In this document: one piece after another, positions 26,569 through 36,209 of the stretch
Layout of the letters: each line of letters starts with the position of its first letter
Position numbering within the stretch: the stretch's first letter is position 1
Origin: Leptospira sp. WS4.C2
GTDB taxonomy: Bacteria > Spirochaetota > Leptospiria > Leptospirales > Leptospiraceae
DNA: 64,000 bases
NCBI RefSeq assembly: GCF_040833985.1
Contig: NZ_CP162139.1
Location: 1,260,001 to 1,324,000 of the forward strand
Direction: 5' to 3'
Translations under genes and position numbers: made by a program
Notes under the pieces: model-generated
What the model was told of the DNA's origin: nothing
Database searches by the model: none
Seen by the model: the letters and a program-made list of their open reading frames with translations, nothing else

Positions 26569-27801
26569 TTAATCCGTAACTTCTATCTCTTTTGTTTCTG
26601 AATCCGCAATCATGGAATCCCAATCAGGAAATGGATCTTCTAAAAGTGCCCATTTTTCCGGTCCTTCCTGATACTCTGAATCACTAAGCAGGCATTTGTC
26701 GAGAGACTGACGAAGTTTCTTTTCGTCCATATCCCTGCCAATGAGAACAATCTCTTGGCGTCGATCCCCCCAAGGTTCTAACCAATGCGCTTTCAAATTT
26801 TCTAATACATCGGGATCATCTGGAATGTCCTCATCAGGGATACTGGCCCACCAATATCCTTCCGGCTTGTAAGAAGATAAGTTACCTGCTTGGGAATAGA
26901 GTAGAACCCAGTCCATTTTACTAGCAAGCCAGACAAATCCTTTGCCACGAACCACTCCCGGTTTTTCAGAATATAACCACTGATGAAATCTTTCTGGATG
27001 AAAGGGGCGTCTGTTTCCGTATACAAAACTTTTGATTCCGTATTCTTCTGTTTCGGGTGTATGTTCTCCGCGTAGTTCCTTAAGCCACAAAGGAGACTGG
27101 CTTGCTTTATCAAAATCAAAGCGACCTGTATTTAGAACTTTTGTCAAAGGAACTTTACTATAATCAGTGGTGATGATTTCCGCATCTGCATTTAGGGATC
27201 TTAAAATGGTAAGGAGTCGATTCTTTTTTTCTTCCGATAACAAACTGATTTTATTGACGATGATGGTATCACTGAACTCTACTTGGTCCACAAGTAAGTC
27301 CACAATATCTCTGTCATCCTCCTCACCAGCACCTAATTTCCGTTCCTGTAAGGAATCTAGGCTCTGAAAGTCTTTTAAAAAATTCACGGCATCCACAACC
27401 GTAATCATAGAATCAAGTTTAACTATATCGGACAAACTCACTCCATTCTCATCTTCAAAGGTAAAGGTTTCTGCAATCGGGAGTGGTTCTGAAATTCCCG
27501 TGGACTCGATAAGGATAGAATCAAACCTTCCGTCTTTGGCAAGTTTGGTGATCTCAACGAGTAGGTCTTCTCGGAGTGTGCAACAAATACAACCATTGGA
27601 CATCTCTACTAATTTTTCATTGGTACGACTTAAGCTACCACCAGAAGCCACGAGTTTGGCATCAATATTCACTTCGCTCATATCATTGACGATGACTGCG
27701 ACACGGAGTCCTTCCCGATTGGATAGGATGTGATTCAGTAGGGTGGTTTTGCCCGCCCCGAGAAATCCAGAGAGAACGGTCACAGGTATTTTATTTGTCA
27801 T
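26569..27801 (-). CDS. COG0523/CobW-family GTPase, zinc metallochaperone (ZigA/YciC-like)
   Basis: The 410-residue protein has a P-loop GFLGAGKTT (12-20), the metal-binding motif CICC at 71-74 in [11 protein letters not shown], a GTPase D-to-ES switch ([10 protein letters not shown]), the base-recognition NKIS, and a CobW C-terminal domain with [15 protein letters not shown]0523 proteins deliver metal, often Zn(II), using GTP; those under Zur control support growth in zinc shortage. The ATG at 27801 opens the conserved [12 protein letters not shown]. Two TGCAA-N5-TTGCA-type palindromes lie directly upstream, the same kind as in front of the znu operon. A role in zinc starvation is therefore well supported by context. 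Confidence 0.85.
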   Translation of the reverse strand: MTNKIPVTVLSGFLGAGKTTLLNHILSNREGLRVAVIVNDMSEVNIDAKLVASGGSLSRTNEKLVEMSNGCICCTLREDLLVEITKLAKDGRFDSILIESTGISEPLPIAETFTFEDENGVSLSDIVKLDSMITVVDAVNFLKDFQSLDSLQERKLGAGEEDDRDIVDLLVDQVEFSDTIIVNKISLLSEEKKNRLLTILRSLNADAEIITTDYSKVPLTKVLNTGRFDFDKASQSPLWLKELRGEHTPETEEYGIKSFVYGNRRPFHPERFHQWLYSEKPGVVRGKGFVWLASKMDWVLLYSQAGNLSSYKPEGYWWASIPDEDIPDDPDVLENLKAHWLEPWGDRRQEIVLIGRDMDEKKLRQSLDKCLLSDSEYQEGPEKWALLEDPFPDWDSMIADSETKEIEVTD

Positions 27802-27813
27802 CGGAAAGTCCTT

Positions 27814-27882
27814 AATGCAATATAGTTGCATTTGTTTTTGTAGGGAATTTCTGTCAAGAATAAACGCAATTTTGTTGCATTT
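27814..27882 (-). promoter_or_regulatory. Two candidate Zur operators
   Basis: A perfect palindrome AATGCAA-TATAG-TTGCATT lies at 27814-27832 and a near copy AAACGCAA-TTTTG-TTGCATTT at 27862-27882. They sit 12-80 bp before the COG0523 ATG, in the gap shared with the divergent MCP gene. The same core recurs before the znu operon. Confidence 0.7.
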
Positions 27883-27957
27883 GTTATCCTTCCTCGGATT
27901 TCTCCGTATTCTAGGGAAATCCTTGCAATTCCCACCTGGGATCTAGATCCTTTTCTT

Positions 27958-29496
27958 ATGCAATTGGATCCGTACTACCTGAAGGCCACAAAGACCATCA
28001 ATTCCATCCGCTCCACCCTTCTTGTGATTTTTATTTTAGGAATTCTTGGGAGTTTAGGCTCTCTTCATAAAGACCAACTCATTATGATGCTCTTGACCAC
28101 TTTCTTTTATGGGATGGTGGCACTCACACAATTTATCCTATTAAAAAAAGGGAAAGACCCTCATGCATTCTGGTTTGTCCTTATCGATATCCTTTTGATT
28201 GGTTCGAATACTTTGGGACAAAGTTTTATGGATTTGGATATTGCCTCTTCCGCCTTAAAGGATGGAGTGAATTATATCATTTCCTTTTTTATTTTACTTT
28301 ATTCTGGGTTTCTTTTTTCTTCCCGACAAACATACGTTATCGGTAGTTTACTGACTTTGGTTCAAATTGGTTCTTTGGTTCTGGCTGGAATTGTAGGAAT
28401 GGAATTTGTTGATCGAAATGACACACATAAACTTGCTTATGCGATTTCTTTGCCTGTGGAAATTGTGAAGGTATTTTTTCTGGTGATGGCAACCGTTGCA
28501 ATTGCCAAGATGGTTGCGTTACTTACTTCCATTCGTGATGAAGCCATCCAAGGGAAAAAAACTTCAGAACAACATTCCAAAGCGATGCAAACACAAAAAG
28601 AAGCTATGGTGGAAACGGGAGAAAGTTTAAATCAATCGGTGGCTGCCCTCAAAGTATTTGCTGATGATTTGAATGGCCTTGTCCAAAACCAAGCGGCTTC
28701 CATTGAAGAAATCTCTGCTTCCTTAACAGAAATTTCGCAATCAACGGAGCATTCTGTATCCTTTGTCAAAGACCAATACAACCGAATTGAAACCTTAAAT
28801 GAAGAAAGCCAAACCTTAGAAGGCATTGTAAGATCTGTGCGTGGAGAGATTGATATCATTTCGGATCAAATCAACCAGTCTTCTAAATTTAGCAATTTGG
28901 TAACAAACTCCATGCAAAACTTAAATTCCATTTTAGGTGAAGTAAGTTCTAGTTTCCAGAAAGTGGAAGATGTAAATCAAATCATGAAAGAAATCGCCGA
29001 TCAAACCAATTTACTCGCTCTCAATGCTTCGATTGAAGCGGCTAGGGCAGGGGAACATGGTCGTGGGTTTGCCGTTGTGGCCCAAGAAGTTGCCAAACTT
29101 GCCGAAAATTCTGCCTCCAACGCCAGTATCATTTCCAAAACCATTCTTAAATCAAAATCTGATTTGCTGAAAGGAAATACATCCGCTAAAGAAGCAAACG
29201 AACTCGCACTGAACCAAGAAAAGGAAATGTCCAAGATTCAAAATAAGGTCATTAGTTTTAACGAGAAGTTTGTCGACTTGCAAAGATTAAATGCGAGGGT
29301 TGTAGAATCACAAAAAGAACTAAAAGAACTTTCTTCACAACTCGAATCGATTGCTAATGAACAATCAGTTGGGAACCAGGAAGTGACCCGTGCTGCACAA
29401 AGTATAGAAGATGCCGTTCAAGTGGTAGCTGAAAATACGAGAGTGCTTGCCGAACATATAGAGGACATCCAAACATTAGCTAATCGTATCGTTTGA
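27958..29496 (+). CDS. Methyl-accepting chemotaxis protein without a periplasmic sensor domain
   Basis: The 512-residue protein has an N-terminal module of about five or six membrane helices (residues 15-190) with only short loops, and then a cytoplasmic MCP signalling domain. The hairpin tip is clear: [21 protein letters not shown] followed by [16 protein letters not shown]. It would pass signals to CheA/CheW. Sensing must occur within the membrane or through a partner protein. It is divergent from the COG0523 gene, and the two candidate Zur sites lie in the shared gap, so zinc-dependent expression is possible but unproven. Confidence 0.85.
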   Translation: MQLDPYYLKATKTINSIRSTLLVIFILGILGSLGSLHKDQLIMMLLTTFFYGMVALTQFILLKKGKDPHAFWFVLIDILLIGSNTLGQSFMDLDIASSALKDGVNYIISFFILLYSGFLFSSRQTYVIGSLLTLVQIGSLVLAGIVGMEFVDRNDTHKLAYAISLPVEIVKVFFLVMATVAIAKMVALLTSIRDEAIQGKKTSEQHSKAMQTQKEAMVETGESLNQSVAALKVFADDLNGLVQNQAASIEEISASLTEISQSTEHSVSFVKDQYNRIETLNEESQTLEGIVRSVRGEIDIISDQINQSSKFSNLVTNSMQNLNSILGEVSSSFQKVEDVNQIMKEIADQTNLLALNASIEAARAGEHGRGFAVVAQEVAKLAENSASNASIISKTILKSKSDLLKGNTSAKEANELALNQEKEMSKIQNKVISFNEKFVDLQRLNARVVESQKELKELSSQLESIANEQSVGNQEVTRAAQSIEDAVQVVAENTRVLAEHIEDIQTLANRIV

Positions 29497-29622
29497 GTCT
29501 TGTCTAACACCATTAACTTAACAGGGTTTGGTTTTGTTCAGTAAGGAAGGTGGGAAAATTATTTGTAATTCTTTTCCCTAGTTTGATCTTTGAGTGAAAG
29601 TCCTGCTTAAGGAGCCGACTGT

Positions 29623-31380
29623 ATGATTTCAAATAACTATTTTAACGATAACGATGACCTTATTGATCATTTTGATTCTCTTACCCCTTGGAACGAGGTG
29701 GTAGACCAATACGAACAAGGTTTCGAAGACTTTGCAGAATACCAAAAATCCGGAAAGGAAGAACTCACCTTTGCTCCTGGAAACTATGAAGATGCCATCG
29801 AATTTTACCGCTCCACTTTGGAAGCTGGTGGAGACATTGCCGGAAACGACATCTCTCAAATCGCCAAACAAATGGATGAAGAAGGACTCAAATATAAAGA
29901 CGGCCAAGTAGGATTTCCCAAGGCCATGTTGGATGTGGTTGAAAAAATCAAATCTGCGGGACTTCTACCTTACGGAATCCACAGACATTACGGCGGACTT
30001 GGTCTACCTTCAGTCGTACAATCCATGTTATCCGAATGTGTCTCTCGTGGAGATGGATCTCTTGCTATCACTCTCGGATGTATGAACTTGGCGGAAACGG
30101 TGGAACGATTTGGAACTGAAGAAATGATCCATGAATTTGTTCCGAAGATGGCAGCCGGTGAACTTTGTGGTGCTATGGCACTCACAGAACCAAACTACGG
30201 ATCTGACCTTCCTAACTTACAAACCAAAGCGATCAAAGGCGAAGATGGAACTTGGAAGATCACAGGAACCAAACGGTTTATCACTCATGCTTGTGGGTTT
30301 GGTAATGCACCTTCTATTATTTTAACACTCGCAAGAACAGGAACCACAACGAGTGGAGCTCGTGGACTTTCTTTCTTTTTGGTTCACTCGAAAGATGTAT
30401 TTGTAGCATCCATTGAAAAGAAAATGGGACTTCATTGTTCTCCAACTTGTGAAGTGGTTTTTGAAAACAGTCCCGGGATTCTCATTGGTGAAGAAGGGAA
30501 AGGCCTTGTAAAATATTCTATGGCCATGATGAACCAAGCTCGCCTCAACATTGCAGCTCAAGCGATGGGGATTGCGACTGCTGCTTACTTCGAAGGTAAA
30601 AAGTATGCAGAAGAAAGAGTTCAATTTGGAAAAACCATCAATAATATCACAGCTGTGAAAAAGATGTTAGAAAGAATGGAACGAGAAGTGGCTGCCATGC
30701 GTTGTATTTTGTATGAAGCAAGTTTTGCAGTGGATCAGTATCGTTGGAAAGAAGAACGAGGAAAGATGAAAGGTCTCACCGAAAAGGACATCAAAAAAGA
30801 TGAAACTTTTAAGAAGTGGGAAAAACTAGCCTCTTTATTCACACCTCTTTCTAAATACTATATCACAGAAATGGCAAACCTCGTAGCGTATGATGCGATG
30901 CAAATCCACGGCGGATCGGGATACACAGAAGATTATGATGTAGCCCGACTTTACCGTGATGTGCGAATCACAAATATTTACGAAGGAACCACCCAGTTAC
31001 AAACAGTTGCTTGTATCGGAGGAATTGTTTCTGGAATGACTGAAACGGGAATCTACCTTGAATACTTAAAATCGGAAATGGCGACTTTCGCTTCAAGCCA
31101 AGGCCTAAACGATCTATTCAAACAATTTGAATCCGTTGTGGCAGAGTTTGCAGAAATTGATTCCACTCCTCTTCGTGAAGAGTTGGCTTTTGAAGTGGTA
31201 GAATCTGCAGCACGTTTCCACAATAGTTTGTTACTCGAAAGAAGTATTGGTCGTTCTAAGGTAGAAAGAAGAAACTATCGTAAATCGATCGCTGATGCTT
31301 ATATCCTTGATAGTTCAGCTACCTTGGCTTCGAACCTAACAAAGATTCGTGGAAAGAAAAAAGCACCAGTCACTGCATAA
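29623..31380 (+). CDS. Acyl-CoA dehydrogenase family protein
   Basis: The 585-residue flavoprotein follows the acyl-CoA dehydrogenase order: an N-terminal helical domain, the beta-domain ([28 protein letters not shown]), and a C-terminal helical domain with [27 protein letters not shown] and IYEGTTQLQ. Glu454 of that last motif is the likely catalytic base. It is about 200 residues longer than the classical enzymes, with an extra C-terminal helical domain as in the long-chain/DmdC-like subgroup. It catalyses FAD-dependent alpha,beta-dehydrogenation of an acyl-CoA and would pass electrons to ETF. AAGGAG precedes the ATG. Confidence 0.9.
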   Translation: MISNNYFNDNDDLIDHFDSLTPWNEVVDQYEQGFEDFAEYQKSGKEELTFAPGNYEDAIEFYRSTLEAGGDIAGNDISQIAKQMDEEGLKYKDGQVGFPKAMLDVVEKIKSAGLLPYGIHRHYGGLGLPSVVQSMLSECVSRGDGSLAITLGCMNLAETVERFGTEEMIHEFVPKMAAGELCGAMALTEPNYGSDLPNLQTKAIKGEDGTWKITGTKRFITHACGFGNAPSIILTLARTGTTTSGARGLSFFLVHSKDVFVASIEKKMGLHCSPTCEVVFENSPGILIGEEGKGLVKYSMAMMNQARLNIAAQAMGIATAAYFEGKKYAEERVQFGKTINNITAVKKMLERMEREVAAMRCILYEASFAVDQYRWKEERGKMKGLTEKDIKKDETFKKWEKLASLFTPLSKYYITEMANLVAYDAMQIHGGSGYTEDYDVARLYRDVRITNIYEGTTQLQTVACIGGIVSGMTETGIYLEYLKSEMATFASSQGLNDLFKQFESVVAEFAEIDSTPLREELAFEVVESAARFHNSLLLERSIGRSKVERRNYRKSIADAYILDSSATLASNLTKIRGKKKAPVTA

Positions 31381-31423
31381 ACCAGTCGATAAAAATCCTC
31401 TTCTTCCCTGTTACGCTTGTTTT

Positions 31424-32380
31424 ATGGGAGAAGGGGAAGGTGTAGAGTCTTCGAACCAACCTGACACTCGGATCTCTTCTCCCTTTTTATGGAGAGGAGA
31501 TTCTTATCCCCCTATCTTAGATTCTGAAACTCCCGACCACTTGGATCGGATTCGCGATTTAGGAATTCCTTATATCTTCGATATACATACTCATTTTTTT
31601 CCTGAGACCGTGATGAAACTGATTTGGCGGTGGTTTGACAATGTGAACTGGGCCATAGGTTACCGTTTACCCGAGGCCGAACGGGTGGAACGCCTCCATC
31701 ACAATGGGATCAAACGTTTTACCACTCTGAACTATGCACACAAGGTCGGTATGGCTTCTTCCTTAAACGATTGGACCTATGCCAATTATAAAAATTGGAA
31801 GGGAGCCATTCCCTTTGGAACTTTTTATCCAGAGGAAGGTGTCCTAACCTATGTTAGGAAGGCGGTAGACGATTACGGTTTCCATGGATTCAAACTCCAC
31901 TGCGAAGTTTCCAAACTCAACCTAAACCGACCGGAACTTACTGATACATTCTATTATTTGCAAGACAAACAAATTCCGATTCTCATTCATACAGGAACGG
32001 CCCCCCTTCCTGGTGAATTTACCGGAATTCAATTCTTCCAACCTTTCCTGGAAACCTATCCTAATTTACGTGTCATTGTGGCCCATATGGGAGCAAGTGA
32101 GATCTTCGCCTATGCTTCGTTACTTGCTACTTATCCGAATTTGGGGATGGATACGACCATGGTCTTTGTGGACTTTCTTGCGACAGGAAAAGCAGAAGAT
32201 ATGGATACCGCAGTTTCCTATTTGGAAACGTACCAGGATCAAATTTATTTTGGATCGGACTTTCCGAACATCCCTTACAATCTAAACCACCCGATTAGCC
32301 GACTTTTGGATCTACCCATCAGCGACTTGGCCAAACAAAAAATTCTCTACCAGAACGCAGAAAACTTATTTTTTAAATGA
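31424..32380 (+). CDS. Amidohydrolase-family metal-dependent hydrolase
   Basis: The TIM-barrel protein of the amidohydrolase 2 type has the metal-binding HxH of strand 1 (DIHTHFF, His55 and His57 from the ATG at 31424). Further ligand-like positions are GFKLHCEVS, PILIHTGTAP, RVIVAHMGASE and the strand-8 Asp in IYFGSDFPNIPY. Relatives include decarboxylases (ACMSD type) and lactonases; the substrate is unknown. An upstream GTG at 31349, overlapping the dehydrogenase gene, is also possible, since neither start has a good ribosome binding site. It is probably co-transcribed with the acyl-CoA dehydrogenase. Confidence 0.75.
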   Translation: MGEGEGVESSNQPDTRISSPFLWRGDSYPPILDSETPDHLDRIRDLGIPYIFDIHTHFFPETVMKLIWRWFDNVNWAIGYRLPEAERVERLHHNGIKRFTTLNYAHKVGMASSLNDWTYANYKNWKGAIPFGTFYPEEGVLTYVRKAVDDYGFHGFKLHCEVSKLNLNRPELTDTFYYLQDKQIPILIHTGTAPLPGEFTGIQFFQPFLETYPNLRVIVAHMGASEIFAYASLLATYPNLGMDTTMVFVDFLATGKAEDMDTAVSYLETYQDQIYFGSDFPNIPYNLNHPISRLLDLPISDLAKQKILYQNAENLFFK

Positions 32381-32386
32381 AACGTG

Positions 32387-32412
32387 GTTGCATTTGCAAC
32401 AGTGTTGCAAAT
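32387..32412 (+). promoter_or_regulatory. Candidate Zur operator of the znu operon
   Basis: Nine-base perfect arms ATTTGCAAC and GTTGCAAAT flank AGT (32392-32412). An overlapping shorter palindrome GTTGCATTTGCAAC starts at 32387. The core TGCAA-N5-TTGCA equals that of the two sites before the COG0523 gene. It ends 21 bp before the lipoprotein ATG that opens the zinc operon. Confidence 0.75.
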
Positions 32413-32433
32413 GATAGTCCCACAGAGGTATTT

Positions 32434-33180
32434 ATGAAATTTGCCAAAATTTTCCTATTTTCGACCATCCTTCTCTCTGTGATGAATTGTGCAGAACTCT
32501 TCCAGTCAGACAAAAAGGAGAATAATGATGCACTCTATGCTCTTCTATTGAATGCAGGTTGTACGATCTCCGATGTGAGTTCTCCGACGAGTGGAAGAAA
32601 GATTGATTTCACTGCTTGTCGCGGAGATGCCAATGCGGCTCTTGCGGCCAGTGGATTATCCTCATCTTCTGTTTCTTTGAGTGCAGGCCTAGTCGGAACC
32701 GGAAGTAGCTCGACAATCTACAGTAACGCATCCAGTCTCTCGAGCCTAGGTGGAGAGAAAAAAGCAAGTATCGAAATTGTTTATGTGCTTTCCCAAGGGG
32801 ATTCCAGTATCGATGCCATCCTTCCTTCCACGACAAATCTAAGCGGACCCGGCTTTCATATTATGCCAACGTCAGTGAATAAAATCACATCCAATGGCGG
32901 AAACTCAGCTTTCGGAGGAATTTCTCCAACACCTTGGGCATCTTCCGTCTCTTCTGAAAAATCGCTATGTTTGGAAGTCCATCAAGAGAACAGTGGTGCA
33001 CATATTTTAGGTTGGGCTAGTTCTTGCGCTTTAGCGATTCGTGGTACCTATCAATTTGATGAAGATGGAGTTACTGCCGATTTTGGTGGCGATAGAATTG
33101 GGTTGCGGATCAATAAGGCTACGATAAAATCGATCACAATCTATTCGAGTCATATTGGAACTTCTCTTTCTATTCAATAG
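32434..33180 (+). CDS. Lipoprotein heading the zinc-uptake operon
   Basis: The 248-residue product has lipobox VMNC (Cys19), a charged linker, the aliphatic stretch ALYALLL and a second Cys. A Ser/Gly-rich beta-type domain follows, with a few His and four more Cys near residues 50-65 and 180-200. No family is recognised. AGAGG precedes the ATG at 32434; the longer upstream frame would run through the palindrome and is rejected. Position behind the candidate Zur site and 22 bp before the outer-membrane gene points to a job in zinc capture at the surface or in the periplasm (inference). Confidence 0.65.
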   Translation: MKFAKIFLFSTILLSVMNCAELFQSDKKENNDALYALLLNAGCTISDVSSPTSGRKIDFTACRGDANAALAASGLSSSSVSLSAGLVGTGSSSTIYSNASSLSSLGGEKKASIEIVYVLSQGDSSIDAILPSTTNLSGPGFHIMPTSVNKITSNGGNSAFGGISPTPWASSVSSEKSLCLEVHQENSGAHILGWASSCALAIRGTYQFDEDGVTADFGGDRIGLRINKATIKSITIYSSHIGTSLSIQ

Positions 33181-33202
33181 ATTCAGTTAAATTTAATACA
33201 AA

Positions 33203-34558
33203 GTGAAACCAAACTATCGTTTTTCAAAAGTCCAAGTGGGGGGAGTGATCCTCTCCCTTTTGTTTTCTGCCCTTCTTTTTGCCGAGGCCACGGATTGGGA
33301 AAAAGAACTGGATGATACAAAGTCAGCTAACAAAAAAAATACGGAATCTACTTCTAAATCAAATACAGACACTTCCGATTGGGAAGCGGATTTAGAGAAG
33401 GATTTACAAGACCAAGAAAAACGTGAAAAGGGAACCGAAGGCAGTCGGGGAATTTCTTCTCCTGTCCAGTCCAACCAACAGATCAATCGTTCTGCCCAAA
33501 ACTTGATGATGGACGCTTACGCCGCCATTGACATTGTCGGTGCTTGGGATCGGAATAAACCCCGTGGGACTGGGGAACGAATTGACAACCAACTCGACAT
33601 TCGCACCGCCGAATTCGGGTTTAATGGTGCTGTGGACCAGTGGATGCGGGCCAATTTTATCGGAGCAGCTCACGGCGAGAACGGTAAGTATCTTTTTGAA
33701 GTCCACGAGGCCTGGGTTCAGTTTCCGTTTTTACCTTTTAATACTTCTCTCAAAGCAGGGCAGATGTTCATCGATGTGGGTCGGTTGAATAAAATCCATG
33801 CACATGACCGCGCCTTTACTATGACTCCCATTGTGCATGAAAAATTTATCGGATGGGAATCGGCCATTGATACAGGTGCAGAGTTTAGTATTCTTTTTCC
33901 CTGGAAGGTTATTACGCAGGAACTGGTGCTCGGTGCAACTAACGGAAGGAAATGGGGCCACTCTCATGATGGAGGGGTACAAAAAAATAATCCATTAATG
34001 TATGCCCACTTAAAACATTTTTACTATTTTGGAAACAACTGGGGAACACAGTTTGGATTTTCAGGGATTCGTTTTGAACCCACCACGGAAAGAAAAAACC
34101 AGAGGTTGTTGTATGGCGTCGATGCGGTATTACGATGGAATCGTTCTAATTTAAGCGAAATCATATTGATGGGAGAGGGTTGGTACCAACAAGAAGTTTT
34201 TCCTTCTAACCTGGATCCAGTTACGTTTCAAAAAAGCAAAGCCCCTTCGAAAGACCAATGGGGGGCATATGCATTTTTGGATTTTAAATTTCACCAATTG
34301 TGGTCTGTTGGGGTTCGATATGATTACTTTACCGATAAGTCCCTGGTCGACCAAAATGGCGACCCTGCAAAGAATGCCATTGAGGCACAATCTTTACAAA
34401 TGACCTTCCATAGTTCTGAATTTGGAAAGGTGCGAGGTTCTGTGGAAAGGCGTTACATCCAAGACTTTTCTCGCACATCACAAGAAGAAGTTCGAGAGTA
34501 TCGATTTTATATCCAAACAGTTGCGGTTCTCGGCTCTCACCCAGCCCATAGTTATTAA
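33203..34558 (+). CDS. Zinc-operon outer-membrane beta-barrel protein
   Basis: The 451-residue product starts at GTG, has a signal peptide, a charged low-complexity segment with two DWExxL repeats (about 27-75), and a beta-barrel from about residue 95. Motifs such as RTAEFGFNGAVDQWMRANFI, VHEAWVQFPFLPFNTSLKAGQ, RLNKIHAHDRAF and the His-rich WGHSHDGG match the outer-membrane proteins often annotated as zinc-regulated receptors next to znuABC in Gram-negative bacteria. No TonB plug is seen, so it may act as a porin-like channel. Zinc passage is supported by context, not by a proven domain. Confidence 0.7.
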   Translation: MKPNYRFSKVQVGGVILSLLFSALLFAEATDWEKELDDTKSANKKNTESTSKSNTDTSDWEADLEKDLQDQEKREKGTEGSRGISSPVQSNQQINRSAQNLMMDAYAAIDIVGAWDRNKPRGTGERIDNQLDIRTAEFGFNGAVDQWMRANFIGAAHGENGKYLFEVHEAWVQFPFLPFNTSLKAGQMFIDVGRLNKIHAHDRAFTMTPIVHEKFIGWESAIDTGAEFSILFPWKVITQELVLGATNGRKWGHSHDGGVQKNNPLMYAHLKHFYYFGNNWGTQFGFSGIRFEPTTERKNQRLLYGVDAVLRWNRSNLSEIILMGEGWYQQEVFPSNLDPVTFQKSKAPSKDQWGAYAFLDFKFHQLWSVGVRYDYFTDKSLVDQNGDPAKNAIEAQSLQMTFHSSEFGKVRGSVERRYIQDFSRTSQEEVREYRFYIQTVAVLGSHPAHSY

Positions 34559-34573
34559 GACAAAAGGTAAGTT

Positions 34574-35518
34574 ATGTTACAGACATTGTTCCCCAAACCA
34601 TTCTCCCGATTTTTAATCTTTAGTTTTTTTCTTTCGATTTGTTTTACCCAAACCCTCTCGGCCAAGGTGTCACTTGTCACGAGCCTTCCTGATATCAAAT
34701 ACATCGCAGAGCAAGTTGCCGGGGATCGGGCTGAAGTATCTGGAATGATTCGGGGAACGGATGACCCTCACTTTGTGATGACAAGACCCGACTTTCTTGT
34801 GAAACTGAGTGAAGCGGATGTTCTTTGTGTGATTGGCCTTGATTTAGAAATTGGTTGGATTCCTTACCTCCAACAACAATCTCGCAATATCAAAATCCAA
34901 AAAGGACAACCTGGGTATTGTGATACATCCTTTGGAGTAAAAATCCTCGGCGAACCAACAGTGATGATGGATCGTTCCATGGGTGACATGCATATCTATG
35001 GAAACCCACACTATTGGAATGATCCCATCAATGCCATCCAAATGGCTCAAAATATTAAAAATGCTCTAACTCGTGTGGATCCTTTGAACGGGGAGTACTA
35101 TGAAGGAAATTTTAATATATTTAAAAAACGCCTCATCCAATTGACTAAAGAAGAAATGAAAAAGATGGAACCATACTTTGGACTCAAAGTTGCTGTTTTC
35201 CATGACCAATTTGTTTATTTGGCATCACGGTTTAAATTCAATGCCAACTTAACCATCGAAGAACGCCCTGGAGTCCCACCTTCAGTTCGTTATATGGATC
35301 AAGTCATCAGTTATATGACAGCTGAGAAGATAAAAATTATCTTGATTGGCCCCTATCACAATCCAAAGTATGCAGAGTATGTATCTTCCAAGGTTCCGGG
35401 TTCTGTGGTTGTCACTTTGCCTGTGTCTGTCGGGGGTAGCCCTGATGCTCTTACTTACGAAGACACACTCCGATTGATGTTACAAAAAATACGTGATGCA
35501 AGCGACAAAACCAAATAA
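34574..35518 (+). CDS. znuA: Zinc ABC transporter substrate-binding protein ZnuA-like
   Basis: The 314-residue product has a signal peptide (cleavage near LSA) and the cluster A-1 (TroA/ZnuA) fold. Metal ligands are recognisable as His66 (DDPHF), His146 (NPHYW) and His210 (FHDQF); a C-terminal acidic ligand is expected but not clearly placed. The long His-rich loop common in ZnuA of enteric bacteria is absent, so specificity for zinc rather than manganese rests on the operon and the Zur-type operator. AAAGG precedes the ATG. The gene overlaps the ATPase gene by about 20 bp. Confidence 0.8.
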   Translation: MLQTLFPKPFSRFLIFSFFLSICFTQTLSAKVSLVTSLPDIKYIAEQVAGDRAEVSGMIRGTDDPHFVMTRPDFLVKLSEADVLCVIGLDLEIGWIPYLQQQSRNIKIQKGQPGYCDTSFGVKILGEPTVMMDRSMGDMHIYGNPHYWNDPINAIQMAQNIKNALTRVDPLNGEYYEGNFNIFKKRLIQLTKEEMKKMEPYFGLKVAVFHDQFVYLASRFKFNANLTIEERPGVPPSVRYMDQVISYMTAEKIKIILIGPYHNPKYAEYVSSKVPGSVVVTLPVSVGGSPDALTYEDTLRLMLQKIRDASDKTK

Positions 35519-36209
35519 ACTAGAAGATACCGATACCTTCATCCATACGGAAGCTTTGTCCGTCGGTTACCGAAAGGAATTTCCGGTGGTATCTGACATT
35601 CATTTGCATATCCACTCCGGCAAAACCTATGCTCTTGTTGGGGGAAACGGAGCTGGTAAAACCACACTCTTTCGAACTCTAACAGACCTTCTGCCTCCTC
35701 TTTCTGGATCGATTTCTTTTTCCAAGGACATCACTACATCCTATGTTCCCCAGGCCAAACGGATGTCCTTGGAATTTCCATTGCGTGTCCAAGATGTGTT
35801 ACTCATGCCAAAAAACATTGGCCTAAGTTTTTTCCCCAAAAAGAAATTTTCCGAAGAAGATATGGCTCTGATTGAAAGAACAGGCGTTAGTTCTATTTTA
35901 AAAAAACAAATTTCCCTTTGCAGTGGGGGACAATTACAAAAAGTTCTCATCCTTCGTTCATTACTAACCAAAGCCAATTTGATTTTTTTAGACGAACCAA
36001 TGGATTCTTTGGATCATAATGCCAGAGAACTCTTCCAAACAGTTTTGTCTGAATACTTAAAAGAAGGAAATCGTTCTCTATTTTTTATCACTCATAGTTT
36101 GGAACATGACTGGGGATTCGGGTTTGATGAAATTTACGAAATAGACGAAGGAAAACTTTACAATATCACCAGTGGAGAAAGACCTCCGAACTGCCATCAC
36201 CATGACTAA
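35496..36209 (+). CDS. znuC: Zinc ABC transporter ATP-binding protein ZnuC-like
   Basis: The 237-residue ATPase has Walker A GGNGAGKTT (about 49-57), Q-loop YVPQ, signature CSGGQLQK (142-149), Walker B LIFLDEP (162-168) and the switch His in FFITHS. The family is the metal-type ABC ATPases (ZnuC/MntB/TroB). It powers import with ZnuB and ZnuA. ATG at 35496 follows a GTG; both overlap the end of znuA. Overlap with the permease gene is 8 bp. Confidence 0.85.
   Translation: MQATKPNKLEDTDTFIHTEALSVGYRKEFPVVSDIHLHIHSGKTYALVGGNGAGKTTLFRTLTDLLPPLSGSISFSKDITTSYVPQAKRMSLEFPLRVQDVLLMPKNIGLSFFPKKKFSEEDMALIERTGVSSILKKQISLCSGGQLQKVLILRSLLTKANLIFLDEPMDSLDHNARELFQTVLSEYLKEGNRSLFFITHSLEHDWGFGFDEIYEIDEGKLYNITSGERPPNCHHHD

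Noticed and set aside
32377..32433. Upstream extension of the zinc-operon lipoprotein
   Set aside because: It would encode the palindrome as protein and destroy the signal peptide; the ATG at 32434 has AGAGG and a normal lipobox.
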